From Haloarchaeobius salinus (lineage in GTDB: Archaea; Halobacteriota; Halobacteria; Halobacteriales; Natrialbaceae), in contig NZ_JANHAU010000002.1 of assembly GCF_024464185.1 (NCBI RefSeq), positions 744,001-808,000 on the forward strand: DNA of 64,000 nt. Direction: 5' to 3'. The position numbers were made by a program, and so were the translations under genes. Below the pieces are notes generated by a model that worked only from the letters and a program-made list of their open reading frames with translations, was not told the DNA's origin and did not search any database. This document shows, piece by piece, positions 53,593 through 63,772 of this stretch. Each line of letters starts with the position of its first letter. Positions within the stretch are counted from its first letter, which is position 1.

Positions 53593-55152
53593 ATGGCAAA
53601 TCTTGTCACAGGGGTCGCCGACACCGCGTCGGTGCATCCGGACACGACGGCGCTGCACTACGACGGGCAGGACATCAGCTACGAGGAGTTCTGGGGACAG
53701 GTGGGCCAGTTCGCCGCCGGGCTCCAGGAGGCGGGCATCGAGCCCGGCGACCGCGTCGGGATATACCTCCCGAACCTGCCACAGTTCGTGGTCGCGTTTC
53801 ACGGGACGCTCCGGGCCGGCGGCATCGTCGTCCCCATCAACCCGCAGTACAAGACCCGGGAGATCAGCCACCTCCTCGGGGACAGCGGCGCGAAGGTGGT
53901 GGTGACAATCGGCGACCTCGTCCCGTTCGTCAGCGAGGTGCAGGACGACACCGAGGTCGAGGAGGTCGTCGCCATCGGCGGGCACGAGGACGCGACCGCG
54001 TTCCGCGCGTTCCTCGCGGCCGGCGCACCGGACATCGTCGACCGCGACGACGACGACGTGGCCGTGCAGCCGTACACCTCCGGTACCACCGGCCAGCCGA
54101 AGGGGGTGCTGCTCACCCACGAGAACCTCCGGTCGAACGCGGAGATGGCGGCGTCGCTCATCCCGGACGGCATCCAGACCACCGACAAGGCACTCGGGGT
54201 GCTCCCGCTGTTCCACATCTACGGGATGACGGTCGTGATGAACGCGACGCTGTTCAGCGGCGGAGCGTACTACCCGCTGCCGTCGTGGGACGCCCAGCAG
54301 GCGATGGAGCTGCTCGCCGCGGAGGAGCTCACCATCATGCACGGCGTGCCGGCGATGTACAACGACGTCATCAACCAGCCCAACGCCGAGGAGTTCGACT
54401 TCTCGTCGGTGCGGCTCTGTGGCGTCGGCGGCTCGGGTATCCCCGCGGAGGTGCTCCGCCGGTTCGAGGAGCTCTACCCCGCGAAGATCTACGAGGGCTA
54501 CGGGCTCACCGAGACCAGCCCGGTCACGCACTTCAACAGCCCGGAGAAGGGCCGGCGCGTCGGCAGCATCGGCAAGACCCTGCCCGGCGTCGACTGCCGC
54601 GTCGTCGACGAGAACTTCGAGGAGGTCGCCCCGGTCGACGAGGGACCGGTCGACGAGGACGAGGTCGACCTCGACGAGATCACCGGCGAGCTCGTCATCA
54701 GCGGCGCGAACGTCATGCAGGGCTACTACGGCCTGCCCGACGCCAACGAGGACGCCTTCACCGAGGCCGACGGCAAGCGCTGGTTCCACACGGGCGACAT
54801 CGGCTACCACGACGCGGACGGCTTCTACTACGTCGTCGACCGCGAGAAGCACATGATCGTCAGCGGCGGGTACAACATCTACCCGCGCGAGGTCGAGGAG
54901 CTGCTGTTCGAGCACCCCGACATCGCCGAGGCGGCCGTCGTCGGCATCCCCGACGAGCGTCGGGGCGAGACGGTGAAGGCGTTCGTCGTGAAGACCCCCG
55001 ACTCGGCCCTCACCGCCGACGAGGTCCGCGAGTACTGCCTCGAACGCCTCGCCGAGTACAAGCACCCGCGCGAGGTCGCGTTCGTCGACGAGCTCCCGCG
55101 GACCACGACGGGCAAGGTCCAGAAGTTCGAGCTGCGGGAGGCCGACGAATGA
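53593..55152 (+). CDS. Fatty-acid/medium-chain acyl-CoA ligase (AMP-forming)
   Basis: A 519-residue ANL-family ligase. The AMP loop is [11 protein letters not shown] (about 162-172), followed by [10 protein letters not shown] (about 303), [12 protein letters not shown] (about 403) and the C-terminal catalytic Lys in [11 protein letters not shown] near 511. It activates a carboxylic acid to acyl-CoA via acyl-AMP. The next gene overlaps it (ATGA) and encodes a crotonase, so both act on the same pathway. The exact chain length is unknown. Confidence 0.92.
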   Translation: MANLVTGVADTASVHPDTTALHYDGQDISYEEFWGQVGQFAAGLQEAGIEPGDRVGIYLPNLPQFVVAFHGTLRAGGIVVPINPQYKTREISHLLGDSGAKVVVTIGDLVPFVSEVQDDTEVEEVVAIGGHEDATAFRAFLAAGAPDIVDRDDDDVAVQPYTSGTTGQPKGVLLTHENLRSNAEMAASLIPDGIQTTDKALGVLPLFHIYGMTVVMNATLFSGGAYYPLPSWDAQQAMELLAAEELTIMHGVPAMYNDVINQPNAEEFDFSSVRLCGVGGSGIPAEVLRRFEELYPAKIYEGYGLTETSPVTHFNSPEKGRRVGSIGKTLPGVDCRVVDENFEEVAPVDEGPVDEDEVDLDEITGELVISGANVMQGYYGLPDANEDAFTEADGKRWFHTGDIGYHDADGFYYVVDREKHMIVSGGYNIYPREVEELLFEHPDIAEAAVVGIPDERRGETVKAFVVKTPDSALTADEVREYCLERLAEYKHPREVAFVDELPRTTTGKVQKFELREADE

Positions 55153-55940
55153 GCGACGCCGTCCTCGTCGACATCGAGGACGGCGTGGCCACCATCACGC
55201 TGAACGAGCCCGACCGCCGGAACGCGTTCTCGCTCGACATGTCCGCCGGCCTGCGCGACGCGCTGGACGAGGTCGAGGGGAGCGACGCCCGCTGTGTCGT
55301 CATCGAGGGTGCGGGCGACGCGTTCTCCGCGGGCGGCGACGTGGAGCTGATGTCCCAGACCGCGACCGGCGCGGTCCCGCTCGACGAGAGCGTGCGCACA
55401 CTGGAGAAGACCACGAGCGAGACGATGGCCCGCGTCGTCTCGTTCCCGCTGCCCACCGTCGCGAAGGTCGAGGGGCCCGCCGTCGGAGCCGGCGCGAACC
55501 TCGCCATCGCCTGCGACGTGCAGCTCGCCAGCGAGGACGCTGCCATCGGCTTCGTCTTCCGCGAGGTCGGGCTGGCGGTCGACGCCGGCACCTCGTACCT
55601 GCTCCCGCGCGTCGTCGGCACCAACGTCGCCAAGGAGCTGGTGTTCACCGGCGAGGTGCTCGGAGCCGAGCGCGCCCACGAACTCGGCCTCGTGAACCAC
55701 GTCTACGACGCCGACGAGTTCGGGGCGGAAGCGGCGGAGTTCGTAGACCGCATCGCCAGCGGCCCCACGGTCGCGCTCAGACACTCGAAGCGGCTCATCG
55801 ACGAGGGCCTGCGCCGGACCGTCGACGAGGCAATGGTCGCCGAGGCGACCGCCCAGGGCCTCTGCTTCGACTCCGACGACCACGCCGAGGGCGTCACCGC
55901 CTTCGTCGAGAGCCGCGAGCCGGAGTTCGAGGGCTCCTGA
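55149..55940 (+). CDS. Enoyl-CoA hydratase/isomerase family protein (PaaG-like active site)
   Basis: A 263-residue crotonase-fold protein. The CoA/oxyanion segment FSAGGDVELM (about 60) and GPAVGAGANLAIACDVQLAS are present. The first catalytic Glu of typical hydratases is Asn (GANLA), while GLAVDAGTSYLLPRVVG carries the Asp used by PaaG-type isomerases. It is therefore more likely an isomerase or specialised hydratase than a standard FadB-type hydratase. Overlaps the ligase gene. Confidence 0.88.
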   Translation: MSDAVLVDIEDGVATITLNEPDRRNAFSLDMSAGLRDALDEVEGSDARCVVIEGAGDAFSAGGDVELMSQTATGAVPLDESVRTLEKTTSETMARVVSFPLPTVAKVEGPAVGAGANLAIACDVQLASEDAAIGFVFREVGLAVDAGTSYLLPRVVGTNVAKELVFTGEVLGAERAHELGLVNHVYDADEFGAEAAEFVDRIASGPTVALRHSKRLIDEGLRRTVDEAMVAEATAQGLCFDSDDHAEGVTAFVESREPEFEGS

Positions 55941-56010
55941 ACCCTCCGGCTCGGTCGCGAGAGCTGCCCGAACCGAAGCTGATACACCACTCGACCCGGA
56001 GGCACTCGAC

Positions 56011-56529
56011 ATGACAGACGACGACGCACCGGACTGGACGTTCAAGGAGCGCGACGTGGTCATCCTCCGCGAGCTGGCCGCGAACCCCCAGCGCTCATCG
56101 CGCGAGCTGACCGACATCCTCGAAACCGAGTACGACATCGACGTCTCCCACGTCACCGTCAGCGAGACCATCCGGAAGATGCGCGAGGAGGGGGTCTTCC
56201 GCGAGGCCGTCATCCCCAACGAGGAGTACTTCATCTTCGGGCTGTTCGAGTTCAAGTTCGACCCCGAGCACTTCGCGGACGAGTGGCGCGACGCCATGGA
56301 GTACATCCGCGACAGCGAGAACACCCTCTTCTACTTCCTCTCCGACGGGGAGTACCAGTGGAAGTCGGTCATGATGTTCGCGACCAGGGAGGCCGAGTCC
56401 CGCTGGATACACGAGTTCTACAAGAACCACGGGAAGGTCGTCTCGAACCTCCGGAACTCCGTGATTCACAACGTCCTGAAGTTCGGCACCGACCCCGAGA
56501 TCTTCGAGGCGCTGGACGAGGAGCACTGA
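56011..56529 (+). CDS. Winged-helix transcriptional regulator beside acyl-CoA genes
   Basis: A 172-residue protein. An Lrp-like winged helix lies at about 10-65 (ERDVVILRELAANPQRSSRELTDIL, then VSHVTVSETIRKMREEGVF). The rest (about 70-165) is an unassigned aromatic-rich effector domain (YFIFGLFEFKFDPEHF, FYFLSDGEYQW), unlike the standard AsnC domain. Position between the ligase/crotonase pair and the MaoC-thioesterase-HADH operon makes it the natural candidate regulator of acyl-CoA metabolism. Effector unknown, perhaps acyl-CoA. Confidence 0.83.
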   Translation: MTDDDAPDWTFKERDVVILRELAANPQRSSRELTDILETEYDIDVSHVTVSETIRKMREEGVFREAVIPNEEYFIFGLFEFKFDPEHFADEWRDAMEYIRDSENTLFYFLSDGEYQWKSVMMFATREAESRWIHEFYKNHGKVVSNLRNSVIHNVLKFGTDPEIFEALDEEH

Positions 56530-56578
56530 ATCGGACGGTATCTCGGTTACACTATTGACCGTCCCGCGCGCCAGCCAA

Positions 56579-57022
56579 TCACCGAACGAGCGCGAGCAGT
56601 TCGCAGGAGAGCACGACCGTCCCGTCCTGCTTCACCACTTCGGCCCCCTCACGAACCACGCCGGCGGCCTCGGGATGGTCGGAGCGTTCCTCAAGTTCGA
56701 CGACCTCGGTCTCGACGTGTATCGTGTCGCCGACGAACGTCGGACCGCGAAAGCGCAGGCTGTCGACGCCGTAGAACGCAACCACGTCGGAGCCCCCCTC
56801 ACCGCCAGCGCGTTCCTGCCAGAGCAGGCCTGTCGCGATCGAGAACACGAGCGCGCCGTGGGCGATGCGCTCGCCGTACTCCGACTCCTGCATCCGTTCG
56901 GCGTCGGTGTGCAGGTGGTTGAAGTCGCCGCTGACGCCGGCGAAGTTCACGAGGTCCGCGTCGGTGATGGTCCGGCCGGCGGTCCGTCGGCCGTCCCCGA
57001 CCTCGGTGTCCGCGAAGCTCAT
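56579..57022 (-). CDS. MaoC-like (R)-enoyl-CoA hydratase
   Basis: A 147-residue hotdog-fold protein. The active-site block DLVNFAGVSGDFNHLHTDAE (about 25-44) contains the catalytic Asp and His of R-specific enoyl-CoA hydratases, and ERIAHGALVFSIATGL follows. It hydrates trans-2-enoyl-CoA. Overlaps the thioesterase gene (ATGA), last of the three-gene minus operon. Start from the overlap. Confidence 0.9.
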   Translation of the reverse strand: MSFADTEVGDGRRTAGRTITDADLVNFAGVSGDFNHLHTDAERMQESEYGERIAHGALVFSIATGLLWQERAGGEGGSDVVAFYGVDSLRFRGPTFVGDTIHVETEVVELEERSDHPEAAGVVREGAEVVKQDGTVVLSCELLALVR

Positions 57023-57471
57023 GCGTCCCCCATGAGCCGGTAGCTCGTGCGGCCGACGGCCACGTCGACCGTCTCGCCGTCCTCGTGCTCGGTCGTGACC
57101 AGTGCGTCCGTGACACCCATCGACGAGCCCGCCCGGATGACCTCGGCCTCGACCCGCAGATCGCCCGTGGCGGGTCGGAGGTACGACACGTCGAGGTCGG
57201 TCGTCGTCAGCCGCGCAGTGGCGGGGTCGTCGAACGTCGTCCGGAGCGCGAAGCCGCTCGCGGTGTCGACCAGCGAGGCAGCGACACCGCCGTGGACGAC
57301 ACCGTCGGAGGCGGGGTTCGTCAGCTTCCCGTCGTAGGGGACGGCGAAGACGACCCGACCGTCCTCGACCGTCTCGACAGAGAGCCCGAGCCACGAGAGG
57401 AATCCGTGACTGTCGATGTACTGCTGGTAGGCCGTCGCGATGTCCTCGTGGGCGAAATCGGGGCGGCTCAT
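57019..57471 (-). CDS. PaaI-type hotdog thioesterase
   Basis: A 150-residue hotdog-fold protein. VVHGGVAASLVDTASGFAL (about 60-78) holds the HGG loop and catalytic Asp of PaaI/YigI-type acyl-CoA thioesterases. It releases free acid from acyl-CoA, possibly as a detoxifying step. It overlaps both neighbours by four bases. Confidence 0.91.
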   Translation of the reverse strand: MSRPDFAHEDIATAYQQYIDSHGFLSWLGLSVETVEDGRVVFAVPYDGKLTNPASDGVVHGGVAASLVDTASGFALRTTFDDPATARLTTTDLDVSYLRPATGDLRVEAEVIRAGSSMGVTDALVTTEHEDGETVDVAVGRTSYRLMGDA

Positions 57472-59426
57472 CGACCCTCGAACTCCGGCTCGCGGTCCTG
57501 GGCGAACGCCGTGGTGCCCTCGACCACGTCGTCGGTGCTCATCAGCAGCCCGAAGCCCTGGCTCTCCATCGCCAGCGCGGCGGCCAGGCTCGCGTCGTCG
57601 CCCTCGTTCAGGACCTTCTTGGCGACCTTCAGCCCGAGTGGCGGCCCCGACAGCAGGTCGTCGCAGAACTCCTCGACCGTCGCGTCGAACTCGTCGGCAG
57701 GGACGGCGCGGTTGATGAGCCCCCAGTCCTCGGCCCGCGCGGCCTCGATTCGGTTGCCCCGGAACACGAGTTCCTTCGCGCGGGTCTCGCCGAGGATACG
57801 GAGGAGGCGCTGTGTCCCGCCACCTCCGGGGATGAGCCCGAGCCGGATCTCCGGACAGCCGAACTCCGAGCCTTCCGTCGCGATGCGGAGGTCGCAGGCC
57901 AGCGCGAGCTCCAGTCCAGCGCCGAGACAGTAGCCGTCGATCTTCGCGAGTACGGGCCGCGGGAAGTCGTTGACCGCCTCGAACGCGGGCGTCACGTCCA
58001 TCACGTCGGTCGGCTCCACGTCGGCGAAGCCGCCGATGTCCGCGCCGGCACTGAACGCCCTGTCGCCCGCACCCTCGATGGTCGCGCACCGAATCTCGTC
58101 CGTGTCTACCGACTGGAACAGGTCGGCGATCTCGGAGAGCAGGTCCGCCGAGAGCGCGTTCATTCGCTCCGGGCGGTCGAGCTCGACCGCGAGCAGGCCG
58201 TCGTCGTCGACCTCGTAGTTCAGCAGCCGATACGGTCCCGGCCCGTCGCCGGTGTCGTACTCGTAGAATCCCCGTCCCGCCCCTTCGCCGGTGTGGCCGG
58301 CCTCGACGAGTTCGACGAGGTACTTCGCTGGCTCGTACCGGTCCGCCCCGGTCGCGTCGTGCAGTTCGCGGAGCTTCGCCAGCACGGTGTCCAGTCCGAG
58401 CTCGTCGCCGCGGCGGCACGGCCCCATCGCGAAGCCGGCCCCCAGTCGTGTCCCGGTGTCCACGGCCTCGGGCGTCGCCACGTCGTCGCCGACGAGCCTC
58501 GCGGCCTCGTTGACCATCCGTGCCTCGACGCGCAGCGTGTCGAAGTCGCCCGCATCCTCCGGCTCGTAGTCCGCGCCGCCGCCGTCCTCGTAGTCGTAGT
58601 AGCCCGTACCGGTCTTGCGCCCGAGGTCGCCTGCCTCGACCTTCTCCTCCGCGATGGGTGGGACCGGAATCCCGCCCTCGGTCCGGACGTGGTAGCCCAC
58701 GTCGATGCCGGTCAGGTCGGCGAGCTCGAACGGTCCCATCGGGTAACCCCGCTCGTGGACCATCGCGGCGTCGGCCTCCCGGATGGTGGCCTCGCCCTCG
58801 GAGACCATCCATGCGGGCTCGCCGCCGAACGGGCCGAGGATGCTGTTGACGACGAAGCCCTGGACGTCCTTCCGAACGTGGATGGGGGTCTTCCCCAGCG
58901 ACTCGACGAACGCGGCACCCTTCTCGGCGACCGATTCGGCGGTCTCCTCGCCGTGGACGACCTCGACGAGTTCCATCTTCACCGGCGGGTTGAAGAAGTG
59001 GAGTCCGACGACGCGGCTCGGGTCGTCGACGGCCTCTGCGATGCCCGTGATGCTCAGACTGGAGGTGTTCGACGCGAGGATGGTCCCCCCACTCGTGTGC
59101 GCCTCGACCTCGGCGAATATCTCGCGCTTGAGGTCCATCTGCTCCGGTGCGGCCTCGACGACGAGGTCCGCGTCCGAAACGGCTTCGGCGAGGTCGACCG
59201 TCGTATCGAGCCGCGAGAGCACCGCCTCGGGCGACTCGTCGATGCGGTCCTTCTCGCCGAGCTTCTGCAGGCTCCACTCGACGTCCTCGTAGCCCTCCTC
59301 GACCAGCTTTTGCTCCACGTCGCGCATCGTCACCCGGTAGCCTGCGAGTGCGGCGACCTCGGCGATGCCGTGCCCCATGTTCCCGGCACCGAGCACCGCG
59401 ACCCGGTTGATGCCATCGACTGTCAT
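57468..59426 (-). CDS. Bifunctional 3-hydroxyacyl-CoA dehydrogenase / enoyl-CoA hydratase
   Basis: A 652-residue fusion. The dehydrogenase half (about 1-390) has NRVAVLGAGNMGHGIAEVAA and VVGLHFFNPPVKMELVEVV with a second C-terminal HAD repeat. The crotonase half (about 395-652) has DRAFSAGADIGGF, GAGLELALACDLRIA and CPEIRLGLIPGGGGTQRL with both catalytic Glu present. The order (dehydrogenase first) is the archaeal one, reverse of bacterial FadB. ATG 59426 lies about 26 bp from a TTAAG TATA; a GTG at 59444 is an alternative. First gene of the HADH-PaaI-MaoC operon. Confidence 0.93.
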   Translation of the reverse strand: MTVDGINRVAVLGAGNMGHGIAEVAALAGYRVTMRDVEQKLVEEGYEDVEWSLQKLGEKDRIDESPEAVLSRLDTTVDLAEAVSDADLVVEAAPEQMDLKREIFAEVEAHTSGGTILASNTSSLSITGIAEAVDDPSRVVGLHFFNPPVKMELVEVVHGEETAESVAEKGAAFVESLGKTPIHVRKDVQGFVVNSILGPFGGEPAWMVSEGEATIREADAAMVHERGYPMGPFELADLTGIDVGYHVRTEGGIPVPPIAEEKVEAGDLGRKTGTGYYDYEDGGGADYEPEDAGDFDTLRVEARMVNEAARLVGDDVATPEAVDTGTRLGAGFAMGPCRRGDELGLDTVLAKLRELHDATGADRYEPAKYLVELVEAGHTGEGAGRGFYEYDTGDGPGPYRLLNYEVDDDGLLAVELDRPERMNALSADLLSEIADLFQSVDTDEIRCATIEGAGDRAFSAGADIGGFADVEPTDVMDVTPAFEAVNDFPRPVLAKIDGYCLGAGLELALACDLRIATEGSEFGCPEIRLGLIPGGGGTQRLLRILGETRAKELVFRGNRIEAARAEDWGLINRAVPADEFDATVEEFCDDLLSGPPLGLKVAKKVLNEGDDASLAAALAMESQGFGLLMSTDDVVEGTTAFAQDREPEFEGR

Positions 59427-59527
59427 GCTGGAACGTGTGGCCACGAGCGTCTTAACTCCACCGAGGGGTGTTTACGACTGTTAAACAGGGAGGGAGAAAC
59501 CGAAACAACGGTAACGGCTACTGCCGG

Positions 59528-60229
59528 TCAGGCGTCGTTCGCGCCCTCGACGGTCCGCGCGACCGCGTCGACGCCCTCGTCGTGGACGAGGTCCCCGACG
59601 ACGACCACGTCGGCGTGTTCGGCCATCAGGTTCGCCGACTCGTAGTCGTGGATGCCGCCGCCGTAGAACAGCGTCGCTTCGTCGAGTGCGTCCGCGGCCG
59701 CCTGCACCGTCTCGGGGTCCCCGAGCATCCCCGAGTACTCGACGTAGACGATCTCCTGACCGAACATCTTCTCCGCGACCTCGGCGTAGGCCGCGACGTC
59801 GTCGGTGGAGAGGTCGCAGTTCGCTTCGGTGTACTCCGCGACGCTCGCCTCCGGATTCAGCACGATGTACGCCTCCGTCGTCGTGCGGTCCCAGTCGAGG
59901 CCGCCCTCGATGCGGACCCACTCCTTGTGCGCGCCGGTGACCCAGAAGATGTCCCCGGCGTTGAACACCGTCGGAACGAGATAGCCGTCGAGCGCGTCGC
60001 TGTCGACGACGACGCTCGGGTTCGACGGCTCCTGGTAGATGGGGACGTCGTAGTCCGCACACGCCTGGATCATCTCGCGCATGTTCTCCTCGGTCATCCC
60101 CAGCGTCCCGCCTATCTCGATGGCGTCCGTACCCGTCGCACACACGTCCTCGAACGTCTCGCCCTCGACCAGGTCCTTGTCGGGGTCGAGCTTGAGGATG
60201 TGGTTCCAGTCCTCCCAGGCTGCGCTCAT
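59528..60229 (-). CDS. Geranylgeranylglyceryl phosphate synthase
   Basis: A 233-residue TIM-barrel protein of the PcrB/GGGPS family. Signature blocks are [16 protein letters not shown] (about 34), QEPSNPSVV (about 65), [10 protein letters not shown] (about 160) and [20 protein letters not shown] with the phosphate-binding GGGI near 187. It makes the first ether bond of archaeal lipids from glycerol-1-phosphate and GGPP. Start at 60229 gives [18 protein letters not shown], the family N-terminus. Confidence 0.94.
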   Translation of the reverse strand: MSAAWEDWNHILKLDPDKDLVEGETFEDVCATGTDAIEIGGTLGMTEENMREMIQACADYDVPIYQEPSNPSVVVDSDALDGYLVPTVFNAGDIFWVTGAHKEWVRIEGGLDWDRTTTEAYIVLNPEASVAEYTEANCDLSTDDVAAYAEVAEKMFGQEIVYVEYSGMLGDPETVQAAADALDEATLFYGGGIHDYESANLMAEHADVVVVGDLVHDEGVDAVARTVEGANDA

Positions 60230-60345
60230 ACCCGGTCGAACCCCACCTGCGACCAAAACCCCTTCGATACGGTGAAATCGGGGCGTGACTCGGGACTCGA
60301 AACCGGACGAACGGTTAAGCCCGGCCGGACGGGATACCCGCTCGA

Positions 60346-60843
60346 ATGCGACGACGACGGGTGCTGCGGCTGGCCGGTCTCGCAACCGCGACGGGAGTCG
60401 CCGGCTGTTCCGAGCTCTCGGGCGGCTCCGGCTCGGACACGGCCAGCGTAATCGCCCGCCGCCCCGACGACGACGCCCCGCCACGGGCCGTCCTCCCGAG
60501 CCCGGAGGGCGGGCTGGAGATAACCGGCATCCGAACCACCGGGGGCTCGGTCGGCGCGAACGCCGGCCAGCTCGCCACCTACGAGGCCGACGACGGCACC
60601 ACCTTCGAGGTCGCCGCGCTCCGGATGGAGACCGACGCCGACGCCACGGCGCTGGCGAGCCGCATCCGAGACCAGGGCCGGTTCTACGGGATGGACGTGG
60701 CCGTCCGCCACGGTGTGTACGTCGTCGCCGGCGGGACCGAGGACGCCGGCACGCGCGACCGGCTGCTGACGCTCCTGAGCTACTCCGAGGCGGTGAGCCG
60801 GTCGTACATCGCGGAGCACGACCTGCTCGCGGCCGACGGATAG
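60346..60843 (+). CDS. Predicted lipoprotein of unknown function
   Basis: A 165-residue protein with a basic start (MRRRR), a hydrophobic stretch and lipobox VAGC at residues 18-21, so it is probably lipid-anchored outside the cell, with possible twin-arginine export. The mature part is a small alpha/beta domain with a repeat-like [19 protein letters not shown]. No family recognised. A TATA (GGTTAAGC) about 30 bp upstream places the start. Confidence 0.75.
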   Translation: MRRRRVLRLAGLATATGVAGCSELSGGSGSDTASVIARRPDDDAPPRAVLPSPEGGLEITGIRTTGGSVGANAGQLATYEADDGTTFEVAALRMETDADATALASRIRDQGRFYGMDVAVRHGVYVVAGGTEDAGTRDRLLTLLSYSEAVSRSYIAEHDLLAADG

Positions 60844-60878
60844 CCACCGTTTTACTCGCGCCACCCATCGACCCGGAC

Positions 60879-61217
60879 ATGAAGCAGGCCATCGTCGCGC
60901 GGACCGACATCGGCATGGGCCAGGGGAAGCTGGCCGCACAGGTCGCCCACGCGTCGCTCAGCGCGTACGAGGACACCGACGCCCGGACGAGGAAGGCGTG
61001 GAAGGGCTCCGGCCAGAAGAAGGTCGTCCTGAAGGGCAGCGGCGAGTCGGAACTGTTCGAACTCGCCGACAGGGCCGAGTCCGAGCGGCTCCCCCACGCC
61101 ATCGTCAGGGACGCAGGACACACCCAGCTCGACCCCGGTACCGTGACCGCGCTCGCCGTCGGCCCCGGCGAGGACGAAGCGGTCGACCGCGTGACCGGAC
61201 ACCTCTCGCTGTTCTGA
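60879..61217 (+). CDS. pth2: Peptidyl-tRNA hydrolase Pth2
   Basis: A 112-residue protein of the archaeal/eukaryal Pth2 family: [20 protein letters not shown] start, [18 protein letters not shown] and the [11 protein letters not shown] catalytic block (about 78-88). It frees tRNA from prematurely dropped peptidyl-tRNA. A TATA (GTTTTACTC) about 27 bp upstream makes a leaderless mRNA. It is 3 bp from truD and probably co-transcribed. Confidence 0.95.
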   Translation: MKQAIVARTDIGMGQGKLAAQVAHASLSAYEDTDARTRKAWKGSGQKKVVLKGSGESELFELADRAESERLPHAIVRDAGHTQLDPGTVTALAVGPGEDEAVDRVTGHLSLF

Positions 61218-61220
61218 GCG

Positions 61221-62543
61221 ATGCGCGAGGCACATCCACGCGAACGGGCCGTCGGCATCGAGCACTACGTGAGCGACGACGACGGCGTCGGCGGCCGGCT
61301 CCGCGCCGAGGACGAGCACTTCCACGTGGTCGAGCGCGAGCGGTTCGAGACGAACCCCGTCGACGCACCCACTGGCGACTACCCGTACCTGGTGGTTCGC
61401 GCGACGCTCCGCGGCTGGGACACCAACGACTTCGTCCGCCGGCTCTCGAACGAGCTCGGGATGAGCCGCGGCCGGGTCTCGTGGGCCGGCACGAAGGACA
61501 AGCGTGCGGTGTCGACGCAGTTGTTCACCCTGCAGGACGTCGACCCCGACGACCTGCCGTCGCTCTCGCGGGCTGCCCTCGAAATCGTCGGCCGCGCCGG
61601 CCGTGCCCTCCAGTTCGGCGACCTGCTCGGTAACGAGTTCGAGATCGTCGTCTCCGACCCGGACGACTCGACGGCTGCGGACCGCGTGACAACGGAGCTG
61701 CGCGAGTTCGGCGACGGACAGGTAGCTGTTCCCAACTTCTTCGGCCAGCAGCGCTTCGGGAGCATCCGGCCGGTCACCCACGAGGTCGGCCTCGACATCG
61801 TCCGGGGCGACTGGGAGGCTGCGGTGCGGACCTACGTCGGCAACCCGCATCCGGACGAGCGCGAGGAGACCCGTGAGGCGCGCGAGCTCGTGGACGACGG
61901 CGCGGCCTGGGCGGATGCACTCGAGGCGTTCCCCGGCGGGCTCCGCTTCGAGCGCTCGATGCTCCACACGCTCGTCGAGAACGGCGGCGAGGAACCCGCG
62001 GACTTCCGCGAGGCTATCGAGACGCTCCCGGAGAACCTCCAGCGACTGTTCGTCCACGCGGCGCAGTCCTACGCGTTCAACCTGATGCTGAGCCGGCGGC
62101 TGGAGCGGGGGGTCCCGTTCACGAAGCCGGTGGCCGGCGACGTGGTCTGCTTCGCCGACGCCGACGCGCCCGAGGCGTTCCCGTTGCCGGACGTGGACCG
62201 CGAGCAGCGCGTGACCGAGCGTCGCGTCGACACCGTCTCGCGCCACTGCGAGCGCGGCCGCGCGTTCGTGACCGCGCCGCTGGTCGGGACGGAGACGGAG
62301 CTCGCCGACGGCGAGCAGGGCGAGATCGAGCGCGACGTGCTCTCGGAGCTGTCGCTCTCCCCGTCCGATTTCGACCTGCCGGGCGAGTTCCACAGCACGG
62401 GGACCAGACGTGCGGTGCTCGTCGGCACGGCCCTCGACGTCGTGCAAGAGCCCCTGACGTTCTCGTTCTCGCTCCCGAAGGGCTCCTACGCGACCGTCCT
62501 GCTGCGCGAGTACCTGAAGGTGGACCCCGTCGAACTTGGCTGA
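61221..62543 (+). CDS. truD: tRNA pseudouridine(13) synthase TruD
   Basis: A 440-residue TruD-family synthase. The catalytic Asp lies in [14 protein letters not shown] (about 90-103); [15 protein letters not shown] (about 173) and [12 protein letters not shown] follow, and the TRUD insertion domain lies between. It makes pseudouridine 13 in tRNA. The gene follows pth2 directly. Confidence 0.95.
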   Translation: MREAHPRERAVGIEHYVSDDDGVGGRLRAEDEHFHVVERERFETNPVDAPTGDYPYLVVRATLRGWDTNDFVRRLSNELGMSRGRVSWAGTKDKRAVSTQLFTLQDVDPDDLPSLSRAALEIVGRAGRALQFGDLLGNEFEIVVSDPDDSTAADRVTTELREFGDGQVAVPNFFGQQRFGSIRPVTHEVGLDIVRGDWEAAVRTYVGNPHPDEREETREARELVDDGAAWADALEAFPGGLRFERSMLHTLVENGGEEPADFREAIETLPENLQRLFVHAAQSYAFNLMLSRRLERGVPFTKPVAGDVVCFADADAPEAFPLPDVDREQRVTERRVDTVSRHCERGRAFVTAPLVGTETELADGEQGEIERDVLSELSLSPSDFDLPGEFHSTGTRRAVLVGTALDVVQEPLTFSFSLPKGSYATVLLREYLKVDPVELG

Positions 62544-62720
62544 CAGGCGACGCTCGCTACCGGTGGACCGTCGCGTCGCACACCCGCTACGCGGTCCACG
62601 GCCGCTGGTCAGGGCACGCCGGTCGTGGCCCCGCCTTCGTATTTGAATGCTTGCCGGTGAACGGGACCGCTGGCTCCCCGAACCGCACGGCTTTAGGCCG
62701 GGCGACGGCTACGTCCGGTT

Positions 62721-63440
62721 ATGGACTGCAGGCGGTGTGAGACGTCACTCGAGCGGCCGGGAGACTACTGTCTCACCTGCCACACCGCCAACTGCGACGC
62801 CGTCGTCCTCGACTGCGCCCGCGAGCGAGCGACCGTGACCGTTCTGGACGGCGAGGAGGTCGTCGGCGAGACGACGGTGACGACGGTGCCGGACGACGGC
62901 CAGGAGACCGGCGTCGTCGAGTTCCGCAACTTCGCGGGACGCGTGGCGGACGAGATACGCCGGAAGCGCCCGGAGACGGTGTACGCGGCGGGCGACCGGT
63001 CCGTCGTCCGGGAGACCCGTGCCCAGCTCCACCACGAGTTCTACCGTGTGGACGACGAGGACCCAGTCGCGGCGGCCATCGGTGGACTCGGCGAGTCCGG
63101 GCTGGACGTGGTCGACCTCGCGCCCCGGGAGAAGATCGGCGGCGCGCACTCGACGCTCATCGGCGGTCGGACCGGACAGACCGCCATCCGGACGGTCGCC
63201 GAGCACCCGCACGTGAAGAAGGTCATTCCGGGCCCCATCGAGGCCGGCGGGTCGAGCTCGCAGGCGAGCGTCGGGGCGAAGGTGACCCGCGCGGACGGCA
63301 ACGGCAACGTGCGGATGCTCATCCGCGACGGCTCCAGCGTGCAGGAGAACCGCGTCGTCACGACGGCGGGCGACCGGGAGATGGGCGAACGCGTCCGCGA
63401 GGACCTGAACGAGGCGCTCACGACAGCCGATCTGGGCTGA
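62721..63440 (+). CDS. DUF2103 protein with N-terminal zinc ribbon
   Basis: A 239-residue protein. Two CxxC pairs at the N-terminus (CRRC at residues 3-6, CLTC at 17-20) form a zinc ribbon. The conserved DUF2103 core runs about 120-235 with [19 protein letters not shown] and [16 protein letters not shown]. Function unknown; nucleic-acid binding is plausible. A TATA (GCTTTAGG) about 27 bp upstream gives a leaderless mRNA. It precedes L37ae and RpoP, a translation/transcription neighbourhood. Confidence 0.88.
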   Translation: MDCRRCETSLERPGDYCLTCHTANCDAVVLDCARERATVTVLDGEEVVGETTVTTVPDDGQETGVVEFRNFAGRVADEIRRKRPETVYAAGDRSVVRETRAQLHHEFYRVDDEDPVAAAIGGLGESGLDVVDLAPREKIGGAHSTLIGGRTGQTAIRTVAEHPHVKKVIPGPIEAGGSSSQASVGAKVTRADGNGNVRMLIRDGSSVQENRVVTTAGDREMGERVREDLNEALTTADLG

Positions 63441-63462
63441 GACGTGCGCTCCAACTCAACAG

Positions 63463-63470
63463 GTTTATTT
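63463..63470 (+). promoter_or_regulatory. TATA box of the L37ae-RpoP-Pcc1 operon
   Basis: GTTTATTT, about 28-34 bp before the L37ae ATG at 63497; the mRNA would have almost no leader. Confidence 0.5.
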
Positions 63471-63496
63471 GCGCGCTGACGGTACGAACTGGTATC

Positions 63497-63772
63497 ATGG
63501 CCAAGAAAAAGGGAAAGACCGGTAGCGCCGGCCGATTCGGCGCTCGCTACGGTCGTGTCTCGCGACGCCGCGTCGCGGAGATCGAGGACGAGATGCGGAA
63601 CTCCAAGGTCGACGGCGACGACGTCAAGCGCGTCGGCACCGGCATCTGGGTCAACGAGGAGACCGGCGAGAAGTTCACCGGCGGCACCTACCGCGCCCAG
63701 ACGCCCGCAGGCAAGACCGTCCGGCGCTCCATCCGCGCCGCACTCGCCGAAGACAGCGACGACGACGAATGA
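63497..63772 (+). CDS. rpl37ae: 50S ribosomal protein L37ae without zinc-binding cysteines
   Basis: A 91-residue protein with the family N-terminus ([19 protein letters not shown]) and C-terminal half ([18 protein letters not shown], then [11 protein letters not shown]). The four cysteines that form the zinc ribbon in most L37ae are all absent; their places are taken by an Asp/Asn/Glu-rich stretch ([14 protein letters not shown] and VNEETGEKF). The fold is probably kept without metal. It overlaps rpoP by four bases. Confidence 0.94.
   Translation: MAKKKGKTGSAGRFGARYGRVSRRRVAEIEDEMRNSKVDGDDVKRVGTGIWVNEETGEKFTGGTYRAQTPAGKTVRRSIRAALAEDSDDDE

Noticed and set aside
62563-62599. Hairpin (GTGGACCG / CGGTCCAC) after truD as a terminator
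   Set aside because: No T-run follows and archaeal termination relies mainly on T-tracts; could be chance in GC-rich spacer.
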